A stretch of DNA of 64,000 nucleotides from Rhodococcus triatomae (lineage in GTDB: Bacteria; Actinomycetota; Actinomycetes; Mycobacteriales; Mycobacteriaceae): contig NZ_CP048814.1 in NCBI RefSeq assembly GCF_014217785.1, positions 2,666,001 to 2,730,000 of the forward strand, read 5' to 3'. The translations under genes and the position numbers were made by a program. Position 1 is the stretch's first letter. The number at the start of each line of letters is the position of its first letter. The notes under the pieces were generated by a model. That model ran no database searches, had not been told where the DNA came from, and saw only the letters and a list, made by a program, of their open reading frames with translations. This document shows positions 1 through 7,562 of this stretch, piece after piece.

Positions 1-1293
1 GTCGCGATCCACCGGACCACCGAGCTTGGCCAGGTCACGGTCGTACTCGGCGGCATAGCCGCGCCGATAGTTGCCGACCAGATCGTCTTCCACGATCACG
101 ACACGCGAGTAGTCGCGCCAGGTGTCCGGGTAGCCGATCTTCGGAGTGAACTTCTCGAGCTTGGTCAGGGCCGCTTGCCGGGTGTCCGGCCCCATCCAGT
201 CCAGGGCCGTGATCGACCGGCGGTACGCCTCGATGAGGTGCGCGACGAGTTCGCGCACCCGTACCTTGGCGTCTCCGGGGAAGTGCCGCTCGACGTAGAT
301 CTTGCCCACGGCCTCGCCGAGCAGGTCCTGTACCAGCGAGACGCCGCGCTTCCACCGTTCCCGGTTCTCCTCCGCGCCGGTGAGGATGCGTCCGTAGAAG
401 TCGAAGTTCTCGTCCACGAGGGCCGAGGTCAGGTAGGGCGCGCGTGCGTGCACGACCCGCCAGGCCGCCCACGCCTTCCAGTCGTCCAGCGACTCGCTCT
501 GCCACAGGCCCGCGAAGGTGGTGAGGAAGTCCGGCTGGCGCACGACGATCTCGGCGAAGTCCTGGCCCGAGCCGCCGAGAGCGGTGGTCCAGCCCGCCCA
601 GTCGAAGCCCTCCGGCAGCTCGCCGAACGTGAGCAGGTTGTAGCCGAGTTCGGCGTCCCGCCGACGGACGACGTCCCAGTGCCCGGCGGCCAGTTTCGTC
701 TCGAGAGCCATCACGCGCTCGGGGTCGTGGTCCAGGCCGGCCAGCGTGAACATCCGGCCGATGTGCCGGACGTAGGCGGCGCGTGTCTCGGCGTACTCGT
801 CCTCGCGGTAGTACGACTCGTCCGGAAGGCCGATCCCGGACTGGGTGAAGTGCATGAGATAGCGGGAGGAATCCTTGGCGTCGGTGTCGACGTAGTGGCC
901 CACGGCACCGCCGATGCCGGTGCGTTGCAGACCGGCGAGAACCGCGGCCAGAGCGACTCGGTCGGGTGCGTCCGCGACGTCCGCGAGTTCCGAGGCGATC
1001 GGGGTCAGGCCCGCTTCCTCGACCTGGTCCTCGGCCAGGAAGCTGGCGTAGAGATCGCCGATCCGCTGGGCGTCCGTGCCTTCCGGGGGCGAGGATTCCG
1101 AGGCCTCGAGGATGATGGTCTTGACGTCCTCTTCGGCCTTGTCGTAGAGATACCGGAAGGCTCCGTCGACCGCGCGGTCGGCCGGGATCGTATAGTTCGC
1201 CAGCCACTGTCCGTTGACGTGCTCGAACAGGTCGTCCTGGGGGCGGGTGTCGCCGTCGACATGGGTCAGGTCGATGCCGGATTTCGTGGTCAT
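1..1293 (-). CDS. M13-family zinc metallopeptidase (5' part, runs off the window)
   Basis: Reading the minus strand from ATG at 1293 gives an open frame of 431 codons that reaches the window edge without a stop. The protein begins MTTKSGIDLTHVDGDTRPQD and continues with the M13 (neprilysin/PepO) hallmark DLFEHVNGQWL near residue 20, then the usual all-helical N-terminal domain (RIGDLYASFL, GLPDESYY, YNLLTFGEL, FYGRILTG). The HExxH zinc site lies in the C-terminal half and is outside the window. There is no signal peptide, as in the mycobacterial homologue Zmp1 (Rv0198c), whose neighbourhood this region resembles. Two pirin genes lie upstream on the same strand. Family call is firm; the physiological role (in mycobacteria, linked to inflammasome modulation) is inference. 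Confidence 0.9.
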   Translation of the reverse strand, partial: MTTKSGIDLTHVDGDTRPQDDLFEHVNGQWLANYTIPADRAVDGAFRYLYDKAEEDVKTIILEASESSPPEGTDAQRIGDLYASFLAEDQVEEAGLTPIASELADVADAPDRVALAAVLAGLQRTGIGGAVGHYVDTDAKDSSRYLMHFTQSGIGLPDESYYREDEYAETRAAYVRHIGRMFTLAGLDHDPERVMALETKLAAGHWDVVRRRDAELGYNLLTFGELPEGFDWAGWTTALGGSGQDFAEIVVRQPDFLTTFAGLWQSESLDDWKAWAAWRVVHARAPYLTSALVDENFDFYGRILTGAEENRERWKRGVSLVQDLLGEAVGKIYVERHFPGDAKVRVRELVAHLIEAYRRSITALDWMGPDTRQAALTKLEKFTPKIGYPDTWRDYSRVVIVEDDLVGNYRRGYAAEYDRDLAKLGGPVDRD

Positions 1294-1340
1294 CGTTCCA
1301 TACTTACACCGGTTGCCCGCCCGCTGCCGGGCCCCGGTGG

Positions 1341-1370
1341 TAGCCCGCGGCCACAGGGCCGCGCCGGCTA
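1341..1370 (-). terminator. GC-rich hairpin at the pirin stop codon
   Basis: An inverted repeat with 7-bp perfect inner arms (1346-1352 and 1357-1363, loop ACAG) extends outward, with one bulge, to TAGCC/GGCTA. It overlaps the TAG stop of the pirin gene on the minus strand. There is no U-tract, which is common for actinobacterial terminators. It may also be fortuitous pairing in GC-rich DNA. Confidence 0.4.
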
Positions 1371-2132
1371 CTCGCCGATTCGCTTGTGCATCTCCCACAC
1401 CAGGACCTCGGCGCCGTCCGCCGAGGTGATCCGCTGCCCGCCCGAGTGCGTGAGCCGGACGGCATCGCCCTCGTCCAGAGATCCGACGCCCTCGAGCTCG
1501 ACCCGTCCACGGGCGACGAAGACGTGCAGGTAGGGCGCCTCCGGTAGGACGACGTCGGTGCCGGGGCGCAGCCGGGCGACGTGCAGGCCCGCCGCCCTGT
1601 TGTTGATCCGGATCGCCGCGTGATCTCGGTGCTCGGGCATGCCGGACGCGACCGGGACCAGCCCGCCCTTCAGCAACTCGTCCTCGATCTCGAGTTGCTC
1701 GTATCCGGGGTCGAGGCGGGGTTCGTCGGGCACCACCCACATCTGGACGAACCGCACCGGCTGATGGTGCTCGGTGCCCTCGAGCCGCCAGCTGTCGTTC
1801 TTCTCCGAGTGCATGATGCCGCGGCCGGCGCTCATCCGCTGCGCGAGGCCCGGGTAGATGACCCCGGAGTGTCCCATCGAGTCCTGATGCACCAGCGAGC
1901 CCCGTAGAACCCAGGTGACGATCTCCATGTCCTTGTGCGGGTGGGTGTCGAACCCCTCGCCGGGGAGCACGGTGTCGTCGTTGTTGACCAGGAGCAGTCC
2001 GTGGTGGGTGTTGTCGGGGTCGTAGTGCTGGCCGAAGGAGAACGAGTGTTTCGAGTCCAGCCAGGAGATGCGCGTCGAGAGACGGTCGCCCGCTCGGTGG
2101 ACGTGGACGCGGGGGATACTGACAGCGGACAT
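1368..2132 (-). CDS. Pirin family protein (bicupin), pirin 1 of a tandem pair
   Basis: This 254-residue protein has the pirin N-terminal cupin: DSKHSFSFGQHYDP, then NNDDTVLPGEGFDTHPHKDME with the metal-binding His pair, and SLVHQDSMGHSGVIYPGLAQRM. These carry the His/His/His/Glu-type iron-binding set of the family. Members act as quercetin 2,3-dioxygenase-like enzymes or redox-sensing cofactors; substrate unknown here. The start at ATG 2132 is preceded by AGGAGG, whereas the longer frame reaching 2597 has no support. A second pirin lies directly upstream on the same strand (155-bp gap), suggesting duplication and possibly co-transcription. Confidence 0.88.
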   Translation of the reverse strand: MSAVSIPRVHVHRAGDRLSTRISWLDSKHSFSFGQHYDPDNTHHGLLLVNNDDTVLPGEGFDTHPHKDMEIVTWVLRGSLVHQDSMGHSGVIYPGLAQRMSAGRGIMHSEKNDSWRLEGTEHHQPVRFVQMWVVPDEPRLDPGYEQLEIEDELLKGGLVPVASGMPEHRDHAAIRINNRAAGLHVARLRPGTDVVLPEAPYLHVFVARGRVELEGVGSLDEGDAVRLTHSGGQRITSADGAEVLVWEMHKRIGE

Positions 2133-2222
2133 CGTCGGGCCTCCTTCGGTGATACCGATCAAGGGTACGAGGTGGTGCGGGTCACCGGACGCGGGACCAG
2201 GTGTCGATACCGCAACGGAAAC

Positions 2223-2256
2223 ACGCCCGCCCCCATCGGAATTCAGGGACGGGCGT
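2223..2256 (-). terminator. Possible intergenic hairpin between the two pirin genes
   Basis: Seven-base perfect arms (ACGCCCG at 2223-2229, CGGGCGT at 2250-2256) with further partial inner pairing (CCC/GGG). It could attenuate transcription between the two pirin genes. Weak evidence in GC-rich sequence. Confidence 0.25.
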
Positions 2257-2287
2257 ACGACCTGCCCGGCGTGCGGGCGCCCACCGG

Positions 2288-3244
2288 TCAGTCGCGGGTC
2301 TCGGTGGGCACCCCGAGGCGACCCGCCTGGAAGTCCTCGAACGCCTGCATCACCTCGGCGCGCGTGTTCATCACGAACGGGCCGGCCATCGCGACAGGCT
2401 CGCGAATCGGCTTGCCGCCGATCAGGTAGACCTCGAGCGATTCGCTGCGCGAATCCTGGGTGTCCGCCGCGGCGAGGGTGACCGTGTCGCCGCGGCCGAA
2501 GACCGACAGCTGCCCGGTGTGCACGGGGCGCCGCTCCGAGCCGACGAGCCCGTTGCCCGCCATCACGTACGCGAGGGCATTGAACTCGGGGTTCCACGGC
2601 AGCGTCACCGAGGCGCCGGGAGCGATACTGAGGTGCGCGATGCTGATCGGCGTGTAGGTCGACCCCGGTCCCCGATGGCCGTCGATCTCCCCGGCGATGA
2701 CCCGGATCAGCGCGCCGCCGTCCGGGGACGAGAGGAGTGCGACCTCCTTACCGGTGATGTCCTGGTAGCGAGGAGTCGTCATCTTGTCGCTGCGGGGCAG
2801 GTTCACCCACAACTGCATGCCGTGGAAGAGTCCGCCACTGACGACGAGGTGTTCCGGCGGTGCCTCGATGTGCAGGATGCCCTCACCTGCGGTCATCCAC
2901 TGGGTGTCGCCGCCGCCGATGACGCCGCCGCCACCGTGGGAGTCCTGGTGCTCCATGATTCCGTCGATCATGTAGGTGACCGTCTCGAAGCCCCGGTGCG
3001 GGTGCCAGGGAGTGCCCTTCGGTTCGCCCGGTGCGTAGTTCACCTCGCCCATCTGGTCCATGTGGATGAACGGGTCCAGTGCGCCGAGGCTCACGCCGGC
3101 GAAGGCGCGCCGGACCGGGAATCCCTCGCCCTCGTAGCCCTGTGGGGCGGTGGTCACGGTCTTGACCGGCCGATCCGTGGACTGCGGCTCGGGAGCGTTC
3201 ACGCGGGGCAGGGTCAGGATGTCGTCGACAGTCACAGCGGGCAC
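2288..3244 (-). CDS. Pirin family protein, pirin 2 of a tandem pair
   Basis: A 318-residue bicupin. The pirin motif is clear: FIHMDQMGEVNYAPGE, then GTPWHPHRGFETVTYMIDG with the iron-ligand His residues, and EHQDSHGGGGVIGGGDTQWM. The C-terminal pirin domain (GSERRPVHTGQLSVFGRGD, LIGGKPIREPVAMAGPFVMN) is complete. The frame opens with TTG at 3274, but GAGGAG sits five bases before GTG 3244, so that start is preferred. A 7+7 bp palindrome covers the promoter region, so a MarR- or TetR-type repressor is likely. Enzymatic role (quercetinase-like dioxygenase or transcription cofactor) is not decidable from sequence. Confidence 0.87.
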   Translation of the reverse strand: MPAVTVDDILTLPRVNAPEPQSTDRPVKTVTTAPQGYEGEGFPVRRAFAGVSLGALDPFIHMDQMGEVNYAPGEPKGTPWHPHRGFETVTYMIDGIMEHQDSHGGGGVIGGGDTQWMTAGEGILHIEAPPEHLVVSGGLFHGMQLWVNLPRSDKMTTPRYQDITGKEVALLSSPDGGALIRVIAGEIDGHRGPGSTYTPISIAHLSIAPGASVTLPWNPEFNALAYVMAGNGLVGSERRPVHTGQLSVFGRGDTVTLAAADTQDSRSESLEVYLIGGKPIREPVAMAGPFVMNTRAEVMQAFEDFQAGRLGVPTETRD

Positions 3245-3259
3245 GGGGGCCTCCTCGGG

Positions 3260-3277
3260 TAGTTGATTTGTCAACTA
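3260..3277 (-). promoter_or_regulatory. Palindromic operator upstream of pirin 2
   Basis: TAGTTGA-TTTG-TCAACTA is a perfect inverted repeat with 7-bp arms and a 4-base spacer. On the minus strand it directly follows a TATAGT hexamer (3281-3276) that fits a -10 element, so a bound repressor would cover the transcription start. The cognate regulator is not obvious in the window. Confidence 0.5.
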
Positions 3278-3351
3278 TATCCCTGGGTGCAACGCTGCCG
3301 GCCCGCGGCTATTCCCCGGCAGTTCACGGCTGGGGGGCGCGGCCGGTCCAC

Positions 3352-3357
3352 TACCGT
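3352..3357 (+). promoter_or_regulatory. -10 element TACCGT, leaderless start of the 3365 hydrolase
   Basis: TACCGT fits TANNNT and lies 7 bases before ATG 3365, with no Shine-Dalgarno sequence between, which predicts a transcript beginning at or next to the start codon. Confidence 0.4.
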
Positions 3358-3364
3358 GGACGGA

Positions 3365-4012
3365 ATGAGCGAACTGGTGGACCGCGGCGGAATCCGCGGG
3401 TTCCTGCACCGCCCCGACGGCGACATCGTCGGTGGTGTGGTGTTCGCACACGGTGCGGGCGGCAACAGCGACTCGCTGCTCCTGCGGGCGCTCGCCGCCG
3501 GGCTCGCCGCGGAGGGGTTCCTCGTCCTGCGCTTCGACCTGCCCTACCGTCAGCGCCGGCCGTCGGGCCCGCCGCATCCGTCGAAGGCGGCGGAGGACCG
3601 GGCCGGGATCGAGGCGGCGATCGCCGAGATGCGGGCATTCGTCCCCGGTAGCCCGGTGATCGCGGGAGGGCAGTCCTACGGAGGCAGGCAGACGTCGATG
3701 CTGCTCGCCGAACAGCCGGACCTCGCCGACGGGCTGCTCCTCACGTCGTATCCGCTGCACCCGCCGGGCAAGCCGGAGAAGGCGCGCACCGAGCATCTCC
3801 CGCAGCTGCGCACGCCCACCGTCGTGGTGCACGGGTCGAAGGACACCTTCGCGACGACGGCGGAGATCACCGCGGCCCTCGACCTGATCCCGGCCCCGAC
3901 GACGCTCGTGGAGATCGACGGTGGGCGGCACGATCTGTCCCCCGAGAAGTTCCCCGTCGTCGCACGCACCGTCGAGGCAGTGCTGCGGGAGCTGCCGACC
4001 GGGGACCGCTGA
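3365..4012 (+). CDS. Alpha/beta hydrolase of the Tex30/dienelactone-hydrolase-like type
   Basis: A 215-residue protein starting MSELVDRGGIRGFLHRP. It shows the oxyanion-region HGAGGNSDSLLL, the nucleophile elbow GGQSYGGRQ (Ser near residue 103), a VVVHGSKDTFA strand carrying the acid, and GGRHDLS with the catalytic His. The RFDLPYR and PPHPSKAAEDRAGIEAA segments are typical of the Tex30/KANL3-like hydrolases, short cytoplasmic proteins of unknown substrate. The frame extends upstream to 3263, but the conserved fold begins at ATG 3365, which is placed as a leaderless start. Its stop lies 8 bases from the convergent flavin-reductase-like gene. Confidence 0.85.
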   Translation: MSELVDRGGIRGFLHRPDGDIVGGVVFAHGAGGNSDSLLLRALAAGLAAEGFLVLRFDLPYRQRRPSGPPHPSKAAEDRAGIEAAIAEMRAFVPGSPVIAGGQSYGGRQTSMLLAEQPDLADGLLLTSYPLHPPGKPEKARTEHLPQLRTPTVVVHGSKDTFATTAEITAALDLIPAPTTLVEIDGGRHDLSPEKFPVVARTVEAVLRELPTGDR

Positions 4013-4020
4013 CGCGCTCG

Positions 4021-4575
4021 TCAGGCGGGGTGCCCCGGTGTGAGGTGACGGATGTCGAAGAACGAGACCACGGGCACGTCGCGACGGATCTCCGTGGCGA
4101 CGGGTTCGAGGAGATGGCCGACGTGATCGCCGAGCGGGACACGTTCGAGGATGCGTCCACACATCCACGCGGCGGCGTCGTCGAGGATCGGTAATCCGGG
4201 GCTCTCCCGCACCAGCCCCTCCGTCCACGCGCATTCGGCGAACTTGTCGATCTCGTCGCCCGTCCTTCCGCCGAACAGCTCCGCGAGATCGCGCCGCTCC
4301 TTACCGATGAGGTGGACGGCGAGATAGTCGGCGTCGGCAGCCACGGTGAAGGTGTGGTTGACCCGCGACAGCCCGGCGAGGAAGCGCGGGGGACGAATGC
4401 TGATCCGGGTGGCGAACCCCATCAGGCACCCGGCGCGGCGACCGTCGGCGGACACCGTGGTGACGATGTACATCGGGACGTCCGGCAGATCCGTGAACTG
4501 CTCGTACACCGCTGCCACGTCGGTGTCCGCAGTGCTGTCGGTGTCCGCAGTGCTGTCGGTGTCCGCAGTGCTCAT
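4021..4575 (-). CDS. Flavin-reductase-like (FMN-binding split barrel) protein
   Basis: A 184-residue protein with the flavin reductase fold: PMYIVTTVSADGRRAGCLMG, RPPRFLAGLSRVNHTF, ADYLAVHLIG and DIRHLTPGHP near the C-terminus. Such proteins bind FMN and either supply reduced flavin to a monooxygenase or reduce small substrates; no partner oxygenase is adjacent, so the electron acceptor is unknown. ATG 4575 begins the protein; the first residues (STADTD repeated) are encoded by 18-bp tandem repeats that start at the initiator codon, so N-terminal length probably varies between strains. It is divergent from the hydrolase at 4637. Confidence 0.8.
   Translation of the reverse strand: MSTADTDSTADTDSTADTDVAAVYEQFTDLPDVPMYIVTTVSADGRRAGCLMGFATRISIRPPRFLAGLSRVNHTFTVAADADYLAVHLIGKERRDLAELFGGRTGDEIDKFAECAWTEGLVRESPGLPILDDAAAWMCGRILERVPLGDHVGHLLEPVATEIRRDVPVVSFFDIRHLTPGHPA
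4523..4575 (-). repeat. Three 18-bp tandem repeats at the 5' end of the flavin-reductase-like gene
   Basis: GTGTCCGCAGTGCTGTCG occurs at 4523-4540 and 4541-4558, with a third, truncated copy at 4559-4575 that includes the start codon. It encodes in-frame ADTDST-type repeats, so changes in copy number preserve the frame. Confidence 0.9.
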
Positions 4576-4624
4576 GGGGATATTCAGGCACAGGCCGCAC
4601 GCGGGCGCAACGGAAGCGTGTGGG

Positions 4625-4630
4625 TATGTT
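4625..4630 (+). promoter_or_regulatory. -10 element TATGTT, leaderless start of the 4637 hydrolase
   Basis: TATGTT lies 6 bases before ATG 4637, with no ribosome-binding site in between. Confidence 0.4.
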
Positions 4631-4636
4631 CGATCG

Positions 4637-5536
4637 ATGAGCACCGAGCACACGCACACGACGCCGGGGTGGTTCGATCGGGCACTGGCGGCTCCGGTCG
4701 AGACGGGCAGGGTCGACGTCGCCGGCGCCGAGGTGACCTACCGGGCCTGGGGGCCGGTGGGTGCACCCGGGATCGTGTTGATCCACGGCGGGGCCGCGCA
4801 CAGCCGCTGGTGGGATCATCTGGCCCCGCAGCTCGCGGAGGGTCGGCGGGTCGTCGCGCTCGATCTCAGTGGGCACGGGGACAGTGACCGTCGGGCCGAC
4901 TACTCGCTCGAGCGCTGGGCCGAGGAGGCTCTCGCCGTGGCGAAACCTGCCGGAATCGACGGTGCCCCGGTGTTCGTCGGGCACAGCATGGGCGGCATGG
5001 TCGCGTTCGTCGCGGCGCGGCTGTTCGGCGCGGAGCTGGGCGGGGTGGTGCTGATCGACTCTCCGGTGCACGCCAGGACGCCGGAGGAGGAAGCAGCCCG
5101 CAGGCGCCGGGCCTTCGGGCCGGTCAAGGTGTATCCGACGCGTGAGGAAGCGCTCGCACACTTCCGGTTCGTACCGCCGCAGGACAGTGCCGTTCCCGCG
5201 GTCCTCGCCCATGTCGCGGAGCACTCGATGAGGCCGGTGGAGGGCGGCTGGTCGTGGAAGTTCGACGCGGCGATGATGTCACGCGGCGGTAGCGAGCACC
5301 TCGGTGCCGACGACCCGCGCTGCCGAATCGCCTATTTCCGCGCCGAGCACGGAATCATCTCCGACGCCGTGATGGCCGACATGCGTGAGCGATTCGGTCC
5401 GACCGCGATCGTCGCCGAGATTCCGGACGCCGGGCACCACGTGATGATCGACCAGCCGTTGCCGTTGGTCGCGGGAATCCGCACCGTGCTGGCCGCGTGG
5501 GCGAGCGAGGACCGCGTCGCCGGTCTCCCGACCTAG
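4637..5536 (+). CDS. Alpha/beta hydrolase
   Basis: A 299-residue hydrolase starting MSTEHTHTTPGWFDRAL. The fold is canonical: VLIHGGAAHSRWWDHL (oxyanion loop), VVALDLSGHGDSDRR, the elbow VGHSMGGMVAFVAA with the nucleophile Ser near residue 118, and DAGHHVMIDQP with the catalytic His. The sequence best matches the esterase/lipase-like cytosolic hydrolases of actinobacteria; the substrate cannot be deduced. The frame is open upstream to 4346, but that region overlaps the divergent gene, and the leaderless ATG 4637 fits. A hairpin follows the stop and separates it from the convergent TrpF-like gene. Confidence 0.86.
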   Translation: MSTEHTHTTPGWFDRALAAPVETGRVDVAGAEVTYRAWGPVGAPGIVLIHGGAAHSRWWDHLAPQLAEGRRVVALDLSGHGDSDRRADYSLERWAEEALAVAKPAGIDGAPVFVGHSMGGMVAFVAARLFGAELGGVVLIDSPVHARTPEEEAARRRRAFGPVKVYPTREEALAHFRFVPPQDSAVPAVLAHVAEHSMRPVEGGWSWKFDAAMMSRGGSEHLGADDPRCRIAYFRAEHGIISDAVMADMRERFGPTAIVAEIPDAGHHVMIDQPLPLVAGIRTVLAAWASEDRVAGLPT

Positions 5537-5552
5537 CGGCCCCATCCCGTCA

Positions 5553-5572
5553 CGGCCCCGCGGAGCGGGCCG
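5553..5572. terminator. Convergent GC-rich hairpin
   Basis: CGGCCCCGC/GCGGGCCG arms around GGA lie between the convergent hydrolase stop (5536) and TrpF-like stop (5585). Probably a bidirectional terminator, although no U-tract is present. Confidence 0.45.
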
Positions 5573-5584
5573 GGCGCGAACGGC

Positions 5585-6187
5585 TCAGTCGGCTCGAACG
5601 GCACGTACGGCGGCGACGAACTTCTCGATCAGAGCCGGGTCCTTGACGCCGCGCTCGGATTCGACGCCACTGGAGACATCGACGCCCCACGCGCCGGTCG
5701 CGGCGAGGGCATCGGCCACGTTGTCCGGGTCGAGCCCGCCGGCCAGGATCCACCCGCCGTCGGGTGCCGTGGTCGACGACCAGTCCCAGGTGCGCCCCGC
5801 GCCCGCGACGGCGCCGTCGACCAGCAGCCGGTCGGCGCCGAGATCGCCCGAGGTGTCGCCCGCGACGATCGCCCGGACGACGTGCAGACCCGCGGCGTGC
5901 AGGCGCGCCACCTGCTGCGCATCGACCAGGTCGTGAACCTGGACCGTGCGCAACCCGGTGCGGGCGGCGACGGCGAGGATCTCCTCGATCGGGTTGCCCT
6001 TGAACACTCCCACCGGCACCGTCCCGGTCGCGGCACGGGCGACGAGCGGGGCAGCGTCGTCGGGGGAGATCTGCCGGACACTGGCCGCGAAGACGAACCC
6101 GACGGCATCGACGCCGAGGCGCACTGCCGTGTCCACCGACATGTCGTCGCGCAACCCGCAGACCTTGATGAACGTCACGACGACCAC
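5585..6187 (-). CDS. trpF: Phosphoribosylanthranilate isomerase-like protein, stand-alone
   Basis: A 200-residue TIM-barrel protein with the TrpF signature FIKVCGLRD (catalytic Cys), AVGFVFA, VGVFKGNPIEEI, TVQVHD, and the C-terminal phosphate-binding motifs ILAGGLDPDNV and GVDVSSGVESERGVKD (catalytic Asp). TrpF isomerises N-(5'-phosphoribosyl)anthranilate in tryptophan synthesis. Many Actinobacteria lack trpF and use the bifunctional PriA instead, so a free-standing copy with no other trp genes nearby is notable. Start is GTG 6187, or possibly GTG 6178 (MTFIKVCG); neither has a strong ribosome-binding site. Divergent from the esterase at 6219 with a 31-bp gap. Confidence 0.85.
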   Translation of the reverse strand: MVVVTFIKVCGLRDDMSVDTAVRLGVDAVGFVFAASVRQISPDDAAPLVARAATGTVPVGVFKGNPIEEILAVAARTGLRTVQVHDLVDAQQVARLHAAGLHVVRAIVAGDTSGDLGADRLLVDGAVAGAGRTWDWSSTTAPDGGWILAGGLDPDNVADALAATGAWGVDVSSGVESERGVKDPALIEKFVAAVRAVRAD

Positions 6188-6206
6188 TTTACGGGCCGCG
6201 CCGTTC

Positions 6207-6212
6207 TAGGCT
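6207..6212 (+). promoter_or_regulatory. -10 element TAGGCT, leaderless start of the 6219 esterase
   Basis: TAGGCT lies 6 bases before GTG 6219 with no Shine-Dalgarno sequence. Confidence 0.4.
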
Positions 6213-6218
6213 TCCGGA

Positions 6219-7520
6219 GTGGAGTGGCTCAGCAGACTCGACGTGATCTCGGGCCCCGTGCCGCCGATCGTGACCGCGTTCGGCGTGGCCGGTGCGCTCT
6301 GGCTTCTCGCGGGCCGGGCTCCGTGGTACCGGCGGCAGGCTCTGCCGATCTGTGCCGTCGCCGCCGTGGTGGTCACCGCGCTGCTCTGGGTGCTGGTGGA
6401 GAAGGTGCTGCGACCCTTCCCGGATCCGATCGAGCTGCCGGTGTACCTGTGGATCGGGGCGGCGCTGCTGGCCTTGCTCCTCGTCGTTCCTCGGGCCCTG
6501 GTCCGCCGGCGGGTGCGTTCGGCCGTCGCCGCGGTGGTGGCTGCCCTCGCCGTCCTGCTGACGTCCGCCCTGCAGATCAACCTGGTGTTCGATGCGTATC
6601 CGACACTGGGGACCGTCGTCGGGCGGGAGGAGTTCGACCGCCGGTCTGCTGCCGACGTCGAGGTGCGGACCGAGAACGTGGTGACCGGCACCCCGTTGCA
6701 GGGAGCGTGGACGCCGCCGGCCGGCATGCCGGACCGGGGATCGGTGGTGACGATGCCCGTCCCGGGGCCGGTGTCCGGGTTCGCTGCCCGGGACGCCGAG
6801 GTCTACTTCCCCCCGGCCTACTTCACCGACCCGCGTCCGTTGCTGCCCGTCCTGGTGCTGCTGGCCGGCCAGCCGGGGAGTCCGGAGGATTGGCTCGCCG
6901 GGGGCCGGATGGCCACCACGATGGACGAGTTCGCGCGCGGCCACGACGGTCTCGCCCCGATCGTCGTCGTGGCCGACGGCACCGGGTCCCAGTTCGCGAA
7001 CCCGCTCTGTGTGGACTCGGCTGCCGGGAACGTCGACACGTACCTGTCCACCGACGTCCCCGCGTGGGTGCGTTCCACCCTCCAGGTGGACGAGGATCCG
7101 AGGGCGTGGGCGATCGGTGGGCTCTCCTACGGTGGTACGTGTGCGCTGCAGATGGCGACCAACCATCCGCAGGTGTACCCCACCTTCCTGGACATCTCCG
7201 GACAGGAGGAACCGACGCTCGGCGACCGGCAGCGCACCCTGGACGAGGCGTTCGGTGGCGACGAACAGGCCTTCGAGAAGGTCAATCCGCTCGACATCCT
7301 GGCGCGTGAGCGGTTTCCGGACTCGGCCGGCGTGTTCGTCGTCGGCAGCGACGACGCCGACTACCGGCCGGGCGCGCAGAAGGTCTACCAGGCGGCGAAG
7401 GACGCGGGCATGGACGTGCGTTACGTCGAACTGCCGGGAGGGCACAGCTTCGCGGTCTGGTCGGCGGGCCTCGAGCAGGAGCTCGGCTGGTTGGCGCAGC
7501 GCCTGGGGATCACGGGCTGA
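6219..7520 (+). CDS. Membrane-anchored esterase of the antigen 85/esterase D type
   Basis: A 433-residue protein. The first 110 residues hold about four transmembrane helices (VTAFGVAGALWLLAG, AVAAVVVTALLWVLV, WIGAALLALLLVV, VAALAVLLTSAL). The rest is an extracytoplasmic alpha/beta hydrolase: LLPVLVLLAGQPGSPEDW, PIVVVADGTGSQFANPLCVD, the elbow GGLSYGGTCALQM (Ser), a GSDDADY acid region and LPGGHSFAVW (His). This layout matches mycobacterial membrane esterases related to the Ag85 mycolyltransferase fold, so a role in cell-envelope lipid ester metabolism is plausible but unproven. Start GTG 6219 gives MEWLSRLDV and looks leaderless. Confidence 0.82.
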   Translation: MEWLSRLDVISGPVPPIVTAFGVAGALWLLAGRAPWYRRQALPICAVAAVVVTALLWVLVEKVLRPFPDPIELPVYLWIGAALLALLLVVPRALVRRRVRSAVAAVVAALAVLLTSALQINLVFDAYPTLGTVVGREEFDRRSAADVEVRTENVVTGTPLQGAWTPPAGMPDRGSVVTMPVPGPVSGFAARDAEVYFPPAYFTDPRPLLPVLVLLAGQPGSPEDWLAGGRMATTMDEFARGHDGLAPIVVVADGTGSQFANPLCVDSAAGNVDTYLSTDVPAWVRSTLQVDEDPRAWAIGGLSYGGTCALQMATNHPQVYPTFLDISGQEEPTLGDRQRTLDEAFGGDEQAFEKVNPLDILARERFPDSAGVFVVGSDDADYRPGAQKVYQAAKDAGMDVRYVELPGGHSFAVWSAGLEQELGWLAQRLGITG

Positions 7521-7527
7521 CATACCC

Positions 7528-7556
7528 TGTCGAAAAACGAGAACGTGTTCTATTGT
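7528..7556 (+). promoter_or_regulatory. Promoter of the acyl-CoA dehydrogenase gene
   Basis: CTGTCG (7528-7533), a 17-base spacer and TATTGT (7551-7556) fit a sigma-A promoter. The -10 is 6 bases before ATG 7563, predicting a leaderless mRNA. The KstR-like box fills the spacer and overlaps the -10. Confidence 0.5.
7539..7552 (+). promoter_or_regulatory. KstR-like operator upstream of the acyl-CoA dehydrogenase
   Basis: GAGAACGTGTTCTA matches the published KstR consensus TNNAACNNGTTNNA at every defined position except the first, and contains the palindrome AGAAC-GT-GTTCT. It overlaps the -10 element, the expected place for a TetR-family repressor of steroid/lipid catabolism genes. Confidence 0.6.
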
Positions 7557-7562
7557 CGGGGC

